A DNA stretch of 64,000 bases from Mycolicibacterium sphagni. GTDB lineage: Bacteria > Actinomycetota > Actinomycetes > Mycobacteriales > Mycobacteriaceae. Below the pieces are notes generated by a model. The model saw only the letters and a program-made list of their open reading frames with translations, was not told the origin of the DNA and did no database searches. Every line of letters begins with the position of its first letter. Within the stretch, counting starts at the first letter, position 1. The stretch lies in assembly GCF_002250655.1 (NCBI RefSeq), contig NZ_NOZR01000004.1, forward strand, positions 62,001-126,000. The letters run 5' to 3'. Positions 41,786-48,939 of this stretch are shown one piece after another. A program made the translations under genes and the position numbers.

Positions 41786-43332
41786 CGACCATCGCCTCGG
41801 GCGGTCACATGCTGGAACGTGCCCAGTGGGCCGCCCGCGCGTTCGCCGATTTCGACCAGGCGGCGGTGGCGGCCATCGTCACCGCGGTCGCCGATGCCGG
41901 GTACAACGAAGCGGAGCGGTTCGCCGCGGCGGCTGTTGCCGAAACCGGCATGGGCGTGGTCGCCGACAAGCTCCTGAAGAACCGCGCCTGCTCGCGAGGC
42001 ATCGTCGACTACTACCGCGGTGAGGATTTCGTATCCCCGCGGGTCGACACCGCCCGCAAGATTGTGGAGATCCCGCGTCCCGCCGGTGTGGTGCTCGCGC
42101 TGACACCCACGACGAATCCCGTGGCGACCGTCTACTTCAAGGTGATCCTGGCTCTGATGACGCGCAATGCCGTTGTGGTGGCGCCGCATCCGCGCGCCAA
42201 GCGCTGCTCGGCCGACGCCGCCCACGTTCTCGCCGAAGCGGCGGCGAGCGCCGGCGCCCCCGACGGCATCATCCAGGTGATCGAAGAGCCGTCGATCCCC
42301 CTGGTCGAAGCGCTGATGGCTGACGAGCGCACCGACGTCATCGTGGCCACCGGCGGCACCGGTGTGGTTCGCGCCGCGTACTCGTCGGGCAATCCGGCCC
42401 TCGGTGTCGGGCCGGGCAACGTCCCGGTTCTCGTCGACGCCAGTGCCGACATCGCCGCCGCGGCCAGACGCATCGTCGACAGCAAGGCATTCGACAACTC
42501 GGTGCTGTGCACCAACGAATCAGTGCTCATTGCAGAGGAGTCGATCGCGGCGTCGTTGTGCTCGGCGATGACCCGCAACGGCGCCCACATACTCGATGCC
42601 GAGAGCGCACGACGGTTGCGCGAGTACATGTTTGCCGATGGTCACCTCAACACCGACGTCGTCGGCCGCGACGCGGCCTGGATCGCCGGTCAGGCCGGTC
42701 TGCGGGTGGGCCCCAAGACCCGTGTGCTGGTAGCACCATTCGAGCACGTCATCGCCGAGGAGATGTTCGCGCACGAAAAGCTCTCACCGGTGCTGGGCAT
42801 GACGACGGTGCCCGACGCCCACCGCGGCATCCGCGCGGCCCGCAGCGTGGTGCGGATCGGCGGTGCGGGGCACTCTGCCGCGATCCACAGCGAGAATCCA
42901 AGCGTCATAACTGAGTTCGCCGCACAGGTGCCGGTTCTCCGGGTCTCGGTCAACGTCGGGAACAGCACCGGCAGCTCGGGTCTGGAGACCAACCTCGCCC
43001 CGTCGATGACCATCGGCACCGGGTTCGTCGGGCGCAGCTCGATCGGGGAGAACCTGCAGCCGCAGAACCTGGTGAACTGGGCGAGGATCGCCTACAACCG
43101 TGATGCGGGGGTGGCGATGCCGAACTTCGCCGGGGTGAACCCGTGGCGGACGCCGGCGGGCCCGGTTCCAGAGTATCCGCGTGCCTCGAATGACCGCGGT
43201 GCCGCACCGCAAACCCAACCCGCGCGCAACGGCCAGCCAGTGGGCCGTTCCGCGCAGTCCGATCTCGACCTGCTGCGCGCCGAATTGCGTGCGCTGGTGG
43301 TCGAAGAGCTCGCTCAACTGATCAAGAGGTGA
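41782..43332 (+). CDS. pduP: CoA-acylating propionaldehyde dehydrogenase (PduP-like) with C-terminal encapsulation helix
   Basis: 516 aa from ATG 41782, overlapping the previous stop by four bases. The CoA-dependent aldehyde dehydrogenase features are GVVLALTPTTNPVATVYFKV, VATGGTGVVRAAYSSGNPAL, and the catalytic cysteine in DNSVLCTNESVLIAEE (about residue 243). A polar Pro/Gln/Asn linker (about 470-490) leads to an amphipathic terminal helix, SDLDLLRAELRALVVEELAQ and LIKR, which is how RMM and related cargo is anchored to the shell. It oxidises propionaldehyde to propionyl-CoA with NAD and CoA inside the compartment. Confidence 0.9.
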   Translation: MTTIASGGHMLERAQWAARAFADFDQAAVAAIVTAVADAGYNEAERFAAAAVAETGMGVVADKLLKNRACSRGIVDYYRGEDFVSPRVDTARKIVEIPRPAGVVLALTPTTNPVATVYFKVILALMTRNAVVVAPHPRAKRCSADAAHVLAEAAASAGAPDGIIQVIEEPSIPLVEALMADERTDVIVATGGTGVVRAAYSSGNPALGVGPGNVPVLVDASADIAAAARRIVDSKAFDNSVLCTNESVLIAEESIAASLCSAMTRNGAHILDAESARRLREYMFADGHLNTDVVGRDAAWIAGQAGLRVGPKTRVLVAPFEHVIAEEMFAHEKLSPVLGMTTVPDAHRGIRAARSVVRIGGAGHSAAIHSENPSVITEFAAQVPVLRVSVNVGNSTGSSGLETNLAPSMTIGTGFVGRSSIGENLQPQNLVNWARIAYNRDAGVAMPNFAGVNPWRTPAGPVPEYPRASNDRGAAPQTQPARNGQPVGRSAQSDLDLLRAELRALVVEELAQLIKR

Positions 43333-43335
43333 CCT

Positions 43336-43941
43336 GTGGCCGAACTGCGCTCCTTCATCTTCATCGACCGGCTCCAGCCGCAGACGATGTCGTACCTGGG
43401 CAGCTGGATCAAGGGTGCTCTGCCGCGGGCTGACGTTGCCGCGCAGATCATCGAGGTGGCGCCTGGCCTCGACATCGAGGGAGTGACCGATGTGGCGCTC
43501 AAGCATGCCGATGTGACGGCCGGAATCCTGTTCGTGGAACGGCAATTCGGTTATCTGGAGTTCCACGGCGAAACCGGGGCGGTGAAGGCGGCCGCCGACG
43601 CAGCCCTGGCTGAGCTGGGTCAGGATGCGGCCTCCGCGGTGCGCCCGACGATCCTGGCGGCGCGCATCATCTCCAGCATCGACCGGCAGCATGCGTTCTT
43701 GATCAACCGCAACAAGCTGGGCTCGATGGTGCTGCCGGGGGAATCGTTGTACGTGCTGGAGGTGCAACCCGCCTCGTATGCGATTCTCGCCACCAACGAG
43801 GCCGAGAAGGCCGCTGACGTCAAGGTTGTCGATTTCCGGATGATCGGCGCCACCGGGCGGGTCTACCTGTCGGGCACCGAGGCCGACGTGCGGCAAGGCG
43901 CCGAAGCAGCTCAGGACGCCCTGTCCCGGAGTGCAACGTGA
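43336..43941 (+). CDS. Microcompartment shell protein, BMC-T (first copy)
   Basis: 201 aa, GTG start, two BMC domains in tandem. The halves begin AELRSFIFIDRLQPQTMSYL and SIDRQHAFLINRNKLGSMVL, and the second contains YVLEVQPASYAILATNEAEK and VVDFRMIGATGRVYLSGTEA. BMC-T proteins form pseudohexameric trimers that tile shell facets and may carry a gated central pore. It resembles the second BMC-T of this operon but is not identical. It starts three bases after pduP and overlaps the PduM-like gene. Confidence 0.88.
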   Translation: MAELRSFIFIDRLQPQTMSYLGSWIKGALPRADVAAQIIEVAPGLDIEGVTDVALKHADVTAGILFVERQFGYLEFHGETGAVKAAADAALAELGQDAASAVRPTILAARIISSIDRQHAFLINRNKLGSMVLPGESLYVLEVQPASYAILATNEAEKAADVKVVDFRMIGATGRVYLSGTEADVRQGAEAAQDALSRSAT

Positions 43942-44465
43942 CGGTGCTGGGTTCAATCGACCGCGATCAGCTCCGCGCGCTGGTCCGAGAGGTGGTGCGC
44001 GACGCGGTGGGCAGCCTGACCCCGCAGGCGCCTGCTCCCGCCGCCGCACCCCCGGCACGCCCTGCGCCGCCTGCCGGCGTTCCGCCGTCACGGCCGGTGG
44101 TGCCCGTCGGCATCCAGCCGACCGGGCCGCTGGCCGCCGACGATAAAGCTCGCACCGACACCATTCGCATCGCGAACGACCAGGATCTCGACGCCTTTGT
44201 CCGCCGCCTGCTGAAGCTCTTCGACAACCCCAAGGCGCGGGCCGACCTGCGCGCAGGCCGGCTGAGCTTCCGCCTCGCCGGCGGCGCGCACGGGGCGCCG
44301 GCGGCGGCCCGGCGCATCGACAGCGGCGCCGTCACCGAGCGGCACGTCGCCGACATGGCGACCTCGGGCGGCGTGCTGGTCCTAGGCCCCAGGGCGGTGC
44401 TGACACCGCTGGCCCGGGAGAAGGCCCGGGTCCTTGGCATCACCATCGAGAAGGAGCGGAAATGA
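43938..44465 (+). CDS. PduM-like microcompartment-associated protein with N-terminal encapsulation-type helix
   Basis: 175 aa starting with GTG 43938 inside the previous gene's end (the codon may also be read from the overlapping ACGTGACGG). Residues 8-24 (DRDQLRALVREVVRDAV) form an amphipathic helix of the encapsulation type, followed by a Pro/Ala linker of about 45 residues and a compact domain beginning IRIANDQDLDAFVRRLLKLF. It ends GGVLVLGPRAVLTPLAREKA and RVLGITIEKE, a motif seen at the end of PduM and some other microcompartment proteins. PduM is needed for assembly of the Pdu compartment; its biochemical role is not known. Four-base overlaps on both sides tie it to shell-gene translation. 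Confidence 0.62.
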   Translation: MTVLGSIDRDQLRALVREVVRDAVGSLTPQAPAPAAAPPARPAPPAGVPPSRPVVPVGIQPTGPLAADDKARTDTIRIANDQDLDAFVRRLLKLFDNPKARADLRAGRLSFRLAGGAHGAPAAARRIDSGAVTERHVADMATSGGVLVLGPRAVLTPLAREKARVLGITIEKERK

Positions 44466-44722
44466 TCGCAGCGACCGTGACCGGTCACGTATGGGCGACC
44501 CGTCGCATCGACGGGCTGCCGCCCGGTGCCCTCCTCGAAGTACAGCCGGACGGATCGGGATCACACCTGATCGCGTTCGACGTGCTCGGCAGCGGGCTGG
44601 GCGAGCGTGTGCTGGTGGCCCAGGGTTCGGTGGCGGCCAGCTGGTTTCCCGGAACTCCACCGCCCGTCGATGCGCTGATCATCGGCTCGATCGACGCTGA
44701 CATCACCGAACAACAGCAGTAA
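44462..44722 (+). CDS. Microcompartment vertex protein, BMC-P (EutN/CcmL family)
   Basis: 86 aa, normal for the pentamer-forming family. It begins MIAATVTGHVWATRRIDGLP and contains LIAFDVLGSGLGERVLVAQG and VDALIIGSIDADI, which correspond to the conserved G-x-V-x-ATR, the D-x-V-GxGxGE-x-VLV-x-GS core and the I-G-x-ID closing strand. Pentamers cap the shell vertices and are required for a closed particle. Its ATG overlaps the stop of the PduM-like gene by four bases. Confidence 0.9.
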   Translation: MIAATVTGHVWATRRIDGLPPGALLEVQPDGSGSHLIAFDVLGSGLGERVLVAQGSVAASWFPGTPPPVDALIIGSIDADITEQQQ

Positions 44723-44746
44723 CCGACAGAGAAACGAGGAGAAATC

Positions 44747-45028
44747 ATGCCCAGCAACGCCATCGGAATGATCGAGACCAAAGGCTACGTTGCCGCGCTC
44801 GCGGCGGCCGACGCGATGGTGAAGGCGGCGAATGTCACCATCACCGATCGTCAGCAGGTCGGCGACGGACTTGTCGCCGTGATCGTGACCGGTGAGGTCG
44901 GCGCGGTCAAGGCCGCCACCGAAGCCGGCGCCGAATCCGCCTCCCAGGTAGGCGAACTCGTCAGCGTGCACGTCATCCCGCGGCCGCACAGCGAACTCGG
45001 CGCGCACTTCTCGGTGTCCGCTCAGTAG
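44747..45028 (+). CDS. Microcompartment shell protein, BMC-H
   Basis: 93 aa, one BMC domain. [20 protein letters not shown] is the usual first strand and helix, [20 protein letters not shown] holds the pore loop, and [12 protein letters not shown] is the last strand. The central pore motif reads GDG where enteric PduA has a small polar residue, so six aspartates would line the hexamer pore. It is the only BMC-H gene here and so should form most of the facet surface. GAGGAG lies eight bases before the ATG. Confidence 0.92.
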   Translation: MPSNAIGMIETKGYVAALAAADAMVKAANVTITDRQQVGDGLVAVIVTGEVGAVKAATEAGAESASQVGELVSVHVIPRPHSELGAHFSVSAQ

Positions 45029-45071
45029 ATCACCCCTTACCGCCGCTCGAATCCGACAGGGAGTAACCCGC

Positions 45072-45737
45072 ATGGCCGCGACCGATACGCGCTCTGACTC
45101 GAGGACGCGCACCGATATCCGCGTCTATCTCCTGGTGGAAGACCTCCAGCGCCAGTTCGCCGCCTATCTGGGGACACCGACCCGTGCCCGGGGTTATCCC
45201 CCTTACGAGGGTGAGCACGCGCTCATCGTCGAGGTGTCGCCGGCACTGGCGATCGAGCGGGTCATCGATTTGGCGTTGCGTGAGGTTCCCGGTGTCCAGC
45301 CGGGAATCCTCTACGTGGAGCGGCAGTTCGGCGTGCTCGAGATCCACTCGAGTGATCTGTTGGAGGTTCAGCGGGCGGGCGAGGCGATCCTGCAGGGGAC
45401 GGGCAATTCGGCGGCCGACCAGTTGCGTCCCCGGGTGCTGTACCACGACATCATCGCCGACATCACTGACCAGCATGCGGTCATCCTGAATCGCAACCGG
45501 CAGGCCTCGATGATCCTGCCCGGTCAGGCGCTGCTGGTCTACGAGATGACGCCCGCTCTGTTCGCCGCGGTGGCCGCCAACGAGGCCGAGCGGGCCGCAC
45601 CGGGATTGACCGTCGTCGATGTCCAGATGATCGGCGCGGCCGGCCGGTTGTACTTCGGTGGTTCACTCGCCGACGTCACCACCGCCCGGGACCGCATCAC
45701 CGAGGTGCTGGCCGGCATCGAAGGACGCGAGCACTGA
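45072..45737 (+). CDS. Microcompartment shell protein, BMC-T (second copy)
   Basis: 221 aa, two BMC domains. After a ~15-residue polar leader come TDIRVYLLVEDLQRQFAAYL and, in the second half, DQHAVILNRNRQASMILPGQ, LLVYEMTPALFAAVAANEAE and VVDVQMIGAAGRLYFGGSLA. It is clearly a paralog of the first BMC-T, with a longer loop after the first strand (TPTRARGYPPYEGEHALIVE). Two different trimeric tiles in one shell can supply pores with different gating. The last base of its stop is shared with the kinase start. Confidence 0.88.
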   Translation: MAATDTRSDSRTRTDIRVYLLVEDLQRQFAAYLGTPTRARGYPPYEGEHALIVEVSPALAIERVIDLALREVPGVQPGILYVERQFGVLEIHSSDLLEVQRAGEAILQGTGNSAADQLRPRVLYHDIIADITDQHAVILNRNRQASMILPGQALLVYEMTPALFAAVAANEAERAAPGLTVVDVQMIGAAGRLYFGGSLADVTTARDRITEVLAGIEGREH

Positions 45738-46738
45738 TGGGTGAAGCCGACGCGGTGATCACCGACAACCGGGAGGCTGCGGAACGAGCACTCGCCGAAT
45801 ACGACCTGGCGCCTGACTCCGAACTCCGTCTGCTGAATCTGTCCGAAAACGCCACCTACGCAGTGCAGGACGGCGCCACCGGCGCCCGATCCATTCTGCG
45901 GGTGCACCGGCAGAACTACCACCAGCTCGCCGAGATCGAGTCCGAACTCGACTGGCTCGCGGAGCTTCGTCGGGAGGGCGGCGTCACCGTGCCCACCGTG
46001 CTGCCGGCGCGGGACACCCGGCGGGTTGTCACTGTCACCGTCGACGGAATCGACCGTCACGTGGTGCACTTCGACATGGTGGCCGGCGTCGAGCCGGACG
46101 AGACGACGATCACCGCCGACGACTTCCACACGCTCGGACGGATCACCGCCGCATTGCACGAGCATTCACGCACCTGGACGCGCCCGCCCGGCTTCGCCCG
46201 GTTCTCCTGGGACTGGGAGCACAGCCTCGGCGCGCGGCCGCGCTGGGGCCGCTGGCAGGATGCCGAAGGCGTCGGCGTCGCCGAACGCGACGTGCTGGAC
46301 CGCGCCGAGCAGCTGCTGCTTCGGCGCCTGACCGAGTATGGTTCGGGCCCAGACCAATTCGGTTTGGTCCACGCCGATCTGCGACTAGCCAACGTTCTCG
46401 TCGACGGCTCGACCATTACCGTCATCGATTTCGACGACTGTGGTTTCGGCTGGTTCTTCTATGATTTCGGCACCGCCGTCTCATTCATCGAGGATGATCC
46501 CGCGCTCGGCGAGTGGCAGGAGTCCTGGCTGGCCGGCTACCGCACCCGTCGCCGGCTCGCGGCCAAGGACGTCGACATGCTCGCCTCCTTCGTTCTGCTG
46601 CGCCGACTTCTGCTGCTGGCTTGGATGGGAACACACAGTCACTCCAAGGAATCTCGCACCAAGGCGATCACCTACGCCGCCGGCAGCTGCGGCCTGGCCG
46701 AGCGCTACCTCAGTTCAGCCGGCCGAGCGCTGGTCTGA
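45737..46738 (+). CDS. APH/choline-kinase-fold small-molecule kinase, probable aminopropanol kinase
   Basis: 333 aa. Kinase landmarks of the phosphotransferase (APH) fold: an ATP-binding lobe with [20 protein letters not shown], the Brenner-type catalytic motif [20 protein letters not shown] (catalytic Asp) and the metal-binding [20 protein letters not shown]. In RMM loci such a kinase is proposed to phosphorylate 1-amino-2-propanol, producing the substrate for the phospho-lyase. Starting in the stop of the second BMC-T, it is tightly coupled to the shell genes. Other amino alcohols, such as ethanolamine, remain possible. Confidence 0.8.
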   Translation: MGEADAVITDNREAAERALAEYDLAPDSELRLLNLSENATYAVQDGATGARSILRVHRQNYHQLAEIESELDWLAELRREGGVTVPTVLPARDTRRVVTVTVDGIDRHVVHFDMVAGVEPDETTITADDFHTLGRITAALHEHSRTWTRPPGFARFSWDWEHSLGARPRWGRWQDAEGVGVAERDVLDRAEQLLLRRLTEYGSGPDQFGLVHADLRLANVLVDGSTITVIDFDDCGFGWFFYDFGTAVSFIEDDPALGEWQESWLAGYRTRRRLAAKDVDMLASFVLLRRLLLLAWMGTHSHSKESRTKAITYAAGSCGLAERYLSSAGRALV

Positions 46739-46760
46739 GCCTCACGAAAAGGGCACCGCT

Positions 46761-47540
46761 ATGTTCTCCTCACTTCAGGGCCGGTCGGCCATTGTCACCG
46801 GTGGCAGCAAGGGTCTGGGCCGCGGCATCGCCGAGGTCTTCGCCGCGGCCGGCATCAATGTGCTCATCACCGGACGGACCCAGACCGACATCGACGCAAC
46901 CATCGCGGAGTTGGGCGACCGCCCGGGCCGAGTCAGCGGGTTGGCCGCCGATGTGGCCAACCCCAACGACTGTCAACGCGTCGTCGCCGCAGCCGTCGAA
47001 CGACACGGCGGTGTAGATATCGTCTGCGCGAACGCCGGTGTCTTTCCGCAGTGCCGGTTGGAGGATCTGACACCCGAGGACATCGAGCATGTACTGTCGG
47101 TCAACTTCAAGGGCACCGTGTTCATGGTTCAGGCCTCGCTTGCGGCACTGGCCGCCAGCGGGCACGGCCGGGTCATCATCACCTCCTCGATAACCGGTCC
47201 CATCACCGGCTACCCCGGGTGGTCGCACTACGGTGCCAGCAAGGCCGCTCAGCTCGGCTTCCTGCGCACGGCCGCAATGGAACTGGCGCGCAAGAAGATC
47301 ACCATGAACGCGGTGCTGCCCGGCAACATCATGACGGAGGGCCTGATCGACATGGGCCAGGAGTACATGGACGGGATGGCGGCGACCATCCCGTCGGGGC
47401 GGCTCGGTACGGTGGCCGACATCGGCAACGCCGCGCTGTTCTTCGCCACCGACGAGGCGGCATTCATCACCGGCCAGACGCTGGTGGTCGACGGCGGCCA
47501 GGTTTTGCCCGAATCCGCGGCGGCGATTGCGGATCTGTAA
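46761..47540 (+). CDS. SDR oxidoreductase, probable 1-amino-2-propanol dehydrogenase
   Basis: 259 aa from ATG 46761; the longer open frame upstream only mirrors the kinase. Classical SDR motifs: [18 protein letters not shown] (TGxxxGxG), [11 protein letters not shown] (NAG), [20 protein letters not shown] with SK following (catalytic Ser-Tyr-Lys) and [13 protein letters not shown]. The RMM-associated SDR of M. smegmatis is characterised as an S-(+)-1-amino-2-propanol dehydrogenase that forms aminoacetone. The gene position after the kinase and before gntR is the same here. It has no encapsulation helix, so it may work outside the shell. Confidence 0.82.
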   Translation: MFSSLQGRSAIVTGGSKGLGRGIAEVFAAAGINVLITGRTQTDIDATIAELGDRPGRVSGLAADVANPNDCQRVVAAAVERHGGVDIVCANAGVFPQCRLEDLTPEDIEHVLSVNFKGTVFMVQASLAALAASGHGRVIITSSITGPITGYPGWSHYGASKAAQLGFLRTAAMELARKKITMNAVLPGNIMTEGLIDMGQEYMDGMAATIPSGRLGTVADIGNAALFFATDEAAFITGQTLVVDGGQVLPESAAAIADL

Positions 47541-47552
47541 TGCCCCACCTAG

Positions 47553-47567
47553 ATTGGTAGGTCCAAT
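47553..47567. promoter_or_regulatory. Palindromic operator 2, before gntR
   Basis: ATTGGTAGGTCCAAT has perfect five-base arms and matches 13 of 15 bases of the minus-strand reading of the 40403-40417 site. It ends 15 bases before the gntR start codon and is followed by AGGGGGAG. The TTGGT...CCAA core resembles sites of HutC-type GntR proteins, supporting autoregulation. Confidence 0.65.
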
Positions 47568-47582
47568 TCAAGGGGGAGTTCG

Positions 47583-48341
47583 GTGCCAACGCAAAGTGAG
47601 CAGCTGCGGCGCCACATCGTCGCCGACATCAACGCCGGCGAGCCCGGCGGCAAGCTCGGCAGCGAACGCGAACTCGCGGAGCGTTACCGGACCAGCCGCT
47701 CAAGTCTGCGGCAGGTCCTCGCAGCGCTGGAGGAATCCGGCCTGGTGCATCGGGTGATCGGCCGATCGGGTGGCATTTTCATCAGCCACCCGCAGGTACA
47801 GCGCAGCCTGTCCGACGTGGTGGGGGTGCCGTCGTTCCTGGCCAGTCAGGGCTACGCCGCGGGCACCCGGGTGCTGTCGACGAAGATCACCGGACCCGAT
47901 CGAACCACTCAGCAGGCCCTTCGCCTGACCGCCGACGATTTCGTGATCGAGATCCAGCGGGTGCGACTGGCCGACGGTTCACCGATCTCGCTTGAAACCG
48001 CCGAGTTCCCCGCCGAGGCCTTTCCCGGACTGCTCGAGAAGCAACTCGGCGGGTCGATCTACCAGATCCTGGAGACCGAGTACGGATTGGTCACCTCGCG
48101 CGCCGAGGAGCGGATCGAGGCGGTCAACGCCACGCCGGATGAGGCATCTTTGCTCGGCATCAAGCCGAAAGCCGCCCTCCTGCTGATCACCCGCATCACC
48201 TATGACCAGCATGGGACGCCGTGCGAGTTCTCCCGCGACCTTTTCCGCGGCGACCGCACTCGTCTGGCGGTTACCGTTCAGGGACGCGGAATCGGTGTGC
48301 AGCCCGCGGTCGACGCGGCATCGGTTGCGCTGCAGAGCTGA
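47583..48341 (+). CDS. GntR-family (HutC type) transcriptional regulator of the microcompartment locus
   Basis: 252 aa with GTG start. The N-terminal winged HTH is QLRRHIVADINAGEPGGKLG, SERELAERYRTSRSSLRQVL, ALEESGLVHRVIGRSGGIFI. The C-terminal UTRA-like effector domain includes TADDFVIEIQRVRLADGSPI, SLETAEFPAEAFPGLLEKQL and LLLITRITYDQHGTPCEFSR, the HutC/FarR pattern. It is last in the RMM operon. Matching palindromes before its own start and in the permease/phospho-lyase promoter indicate that it controls both divergent operons; the inducer could be the amino alcohol or a pathway intermediate. Confidence 0.88.
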   Translation: MPTQSEQLRRHIVADINAGEPGGKLGSERELAERYRTSRSSLRQVLAALEESGLVHRVIGRSGGIFISHPQVQRSLSDVVGVPSFLASQGYAAGTRVLSTKITGPDRTTQQALRLTADDFVIEIQRVRLADGSPISLETAEFPAEAFPGLLEKQLGGSIYQILETEYGLVTSRAEERIEAVNATPDEASLLGIKPKAALLLITRITYDQHGTPCEFSRDLFRGDRTRLAVTVQGRGIGVQPAVDAASVALQS

Positions 48342-48474
48342 GTGCAGGCCGCGCGGGTGGTCCGCTCGCGGCGGCCACCAGCGGCATCGAAGCGCCGGGG
48401 CTGACAGCGAGTTCGCAGAAACTCGTTGCGCCGCAGTGCCGATCGAACTCAGCGCCATCGTGTGATGATCGGGA

Positions 48475-48939
48475 ATGCCGAAAATATACGACTACGTCCG
48501 CCACCCGCGTGCCCATGAATTAGCGACGCGGAAACCGGTGACGGCCGCTGACCTGCGGGGGCTTCACCATGACAACTGGATGGTGCGGTTCAACGCCAGA
48601 TTCGGCCTGTGGATCACGCTGATCGTCGGCACCATGTGGGCCGCGTATCTATTCACCGTGCTGGCATTGTTCGCTCTGCCCGACGCGATCAAGCAGGGCA
48701 CGTACTTCGTCGTGGTGTGGTTGTCGAGCAGCTTTTTGCAACTGGTTCTGCTGCCGATCATCATCGTGGGCCAGAACATCCAGGCGAAAGCCGCCGACAC
48801 TCGCGCCGACGATACCTACAAGGACGCCGAGGCGGTGCTCAAGGAGGCCTCGATGATCCAGGAGCACCTAACCAAGCAGGACGAGGTCATTTCCCGCATT
48901 CTGGAGCAGATCCAGCCGCCGGCACCGAAGGCGGACTAA
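48475..48939 (+). CDS. Two-helix membrane protein with C-terminal coiled-coil segment, unknown function
   Basis: 154 aa. A polar start (MPKIYDYVRHPRAHELATRK) is followed by two membrane helices, FGLWITLIVGTMWAAYLFTV and YFVVVWLSSSFLQLVLLPII, then a long charged helix DDTYKDAEAVLKEASMIQEH ending in a Pro/Ala tail. I do not recognise a named family with certainty; it has the outline of small DUF1003-like proteins. It is separated by 133 bases from gntR, so it probably has its own promoter, and it converges with the Rv0226c ortholog through overlapping stop codons. Confidence 0.7.
   Translation: MPKIYDYVRHPRAHELATRKPVTAADLRGLHHDNWMVRFNARFGLWITLIVGTMWAAYLFTVLALFALPDAIKQGTYFVVVWLSSSFLQLVLLPIIIVGQNIQAKAADTRADDTYKDAEAVLKEASMIQEHLTKQDEVISRILEQIQPPAPKAD

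Noticed and set aside
48342..48474. Small gene or RNA between gntR and the following membrane-protein gene
   Set aside because: Short frames on both strands lack ribosome sites, and no stable hairpin with a T run was seen.
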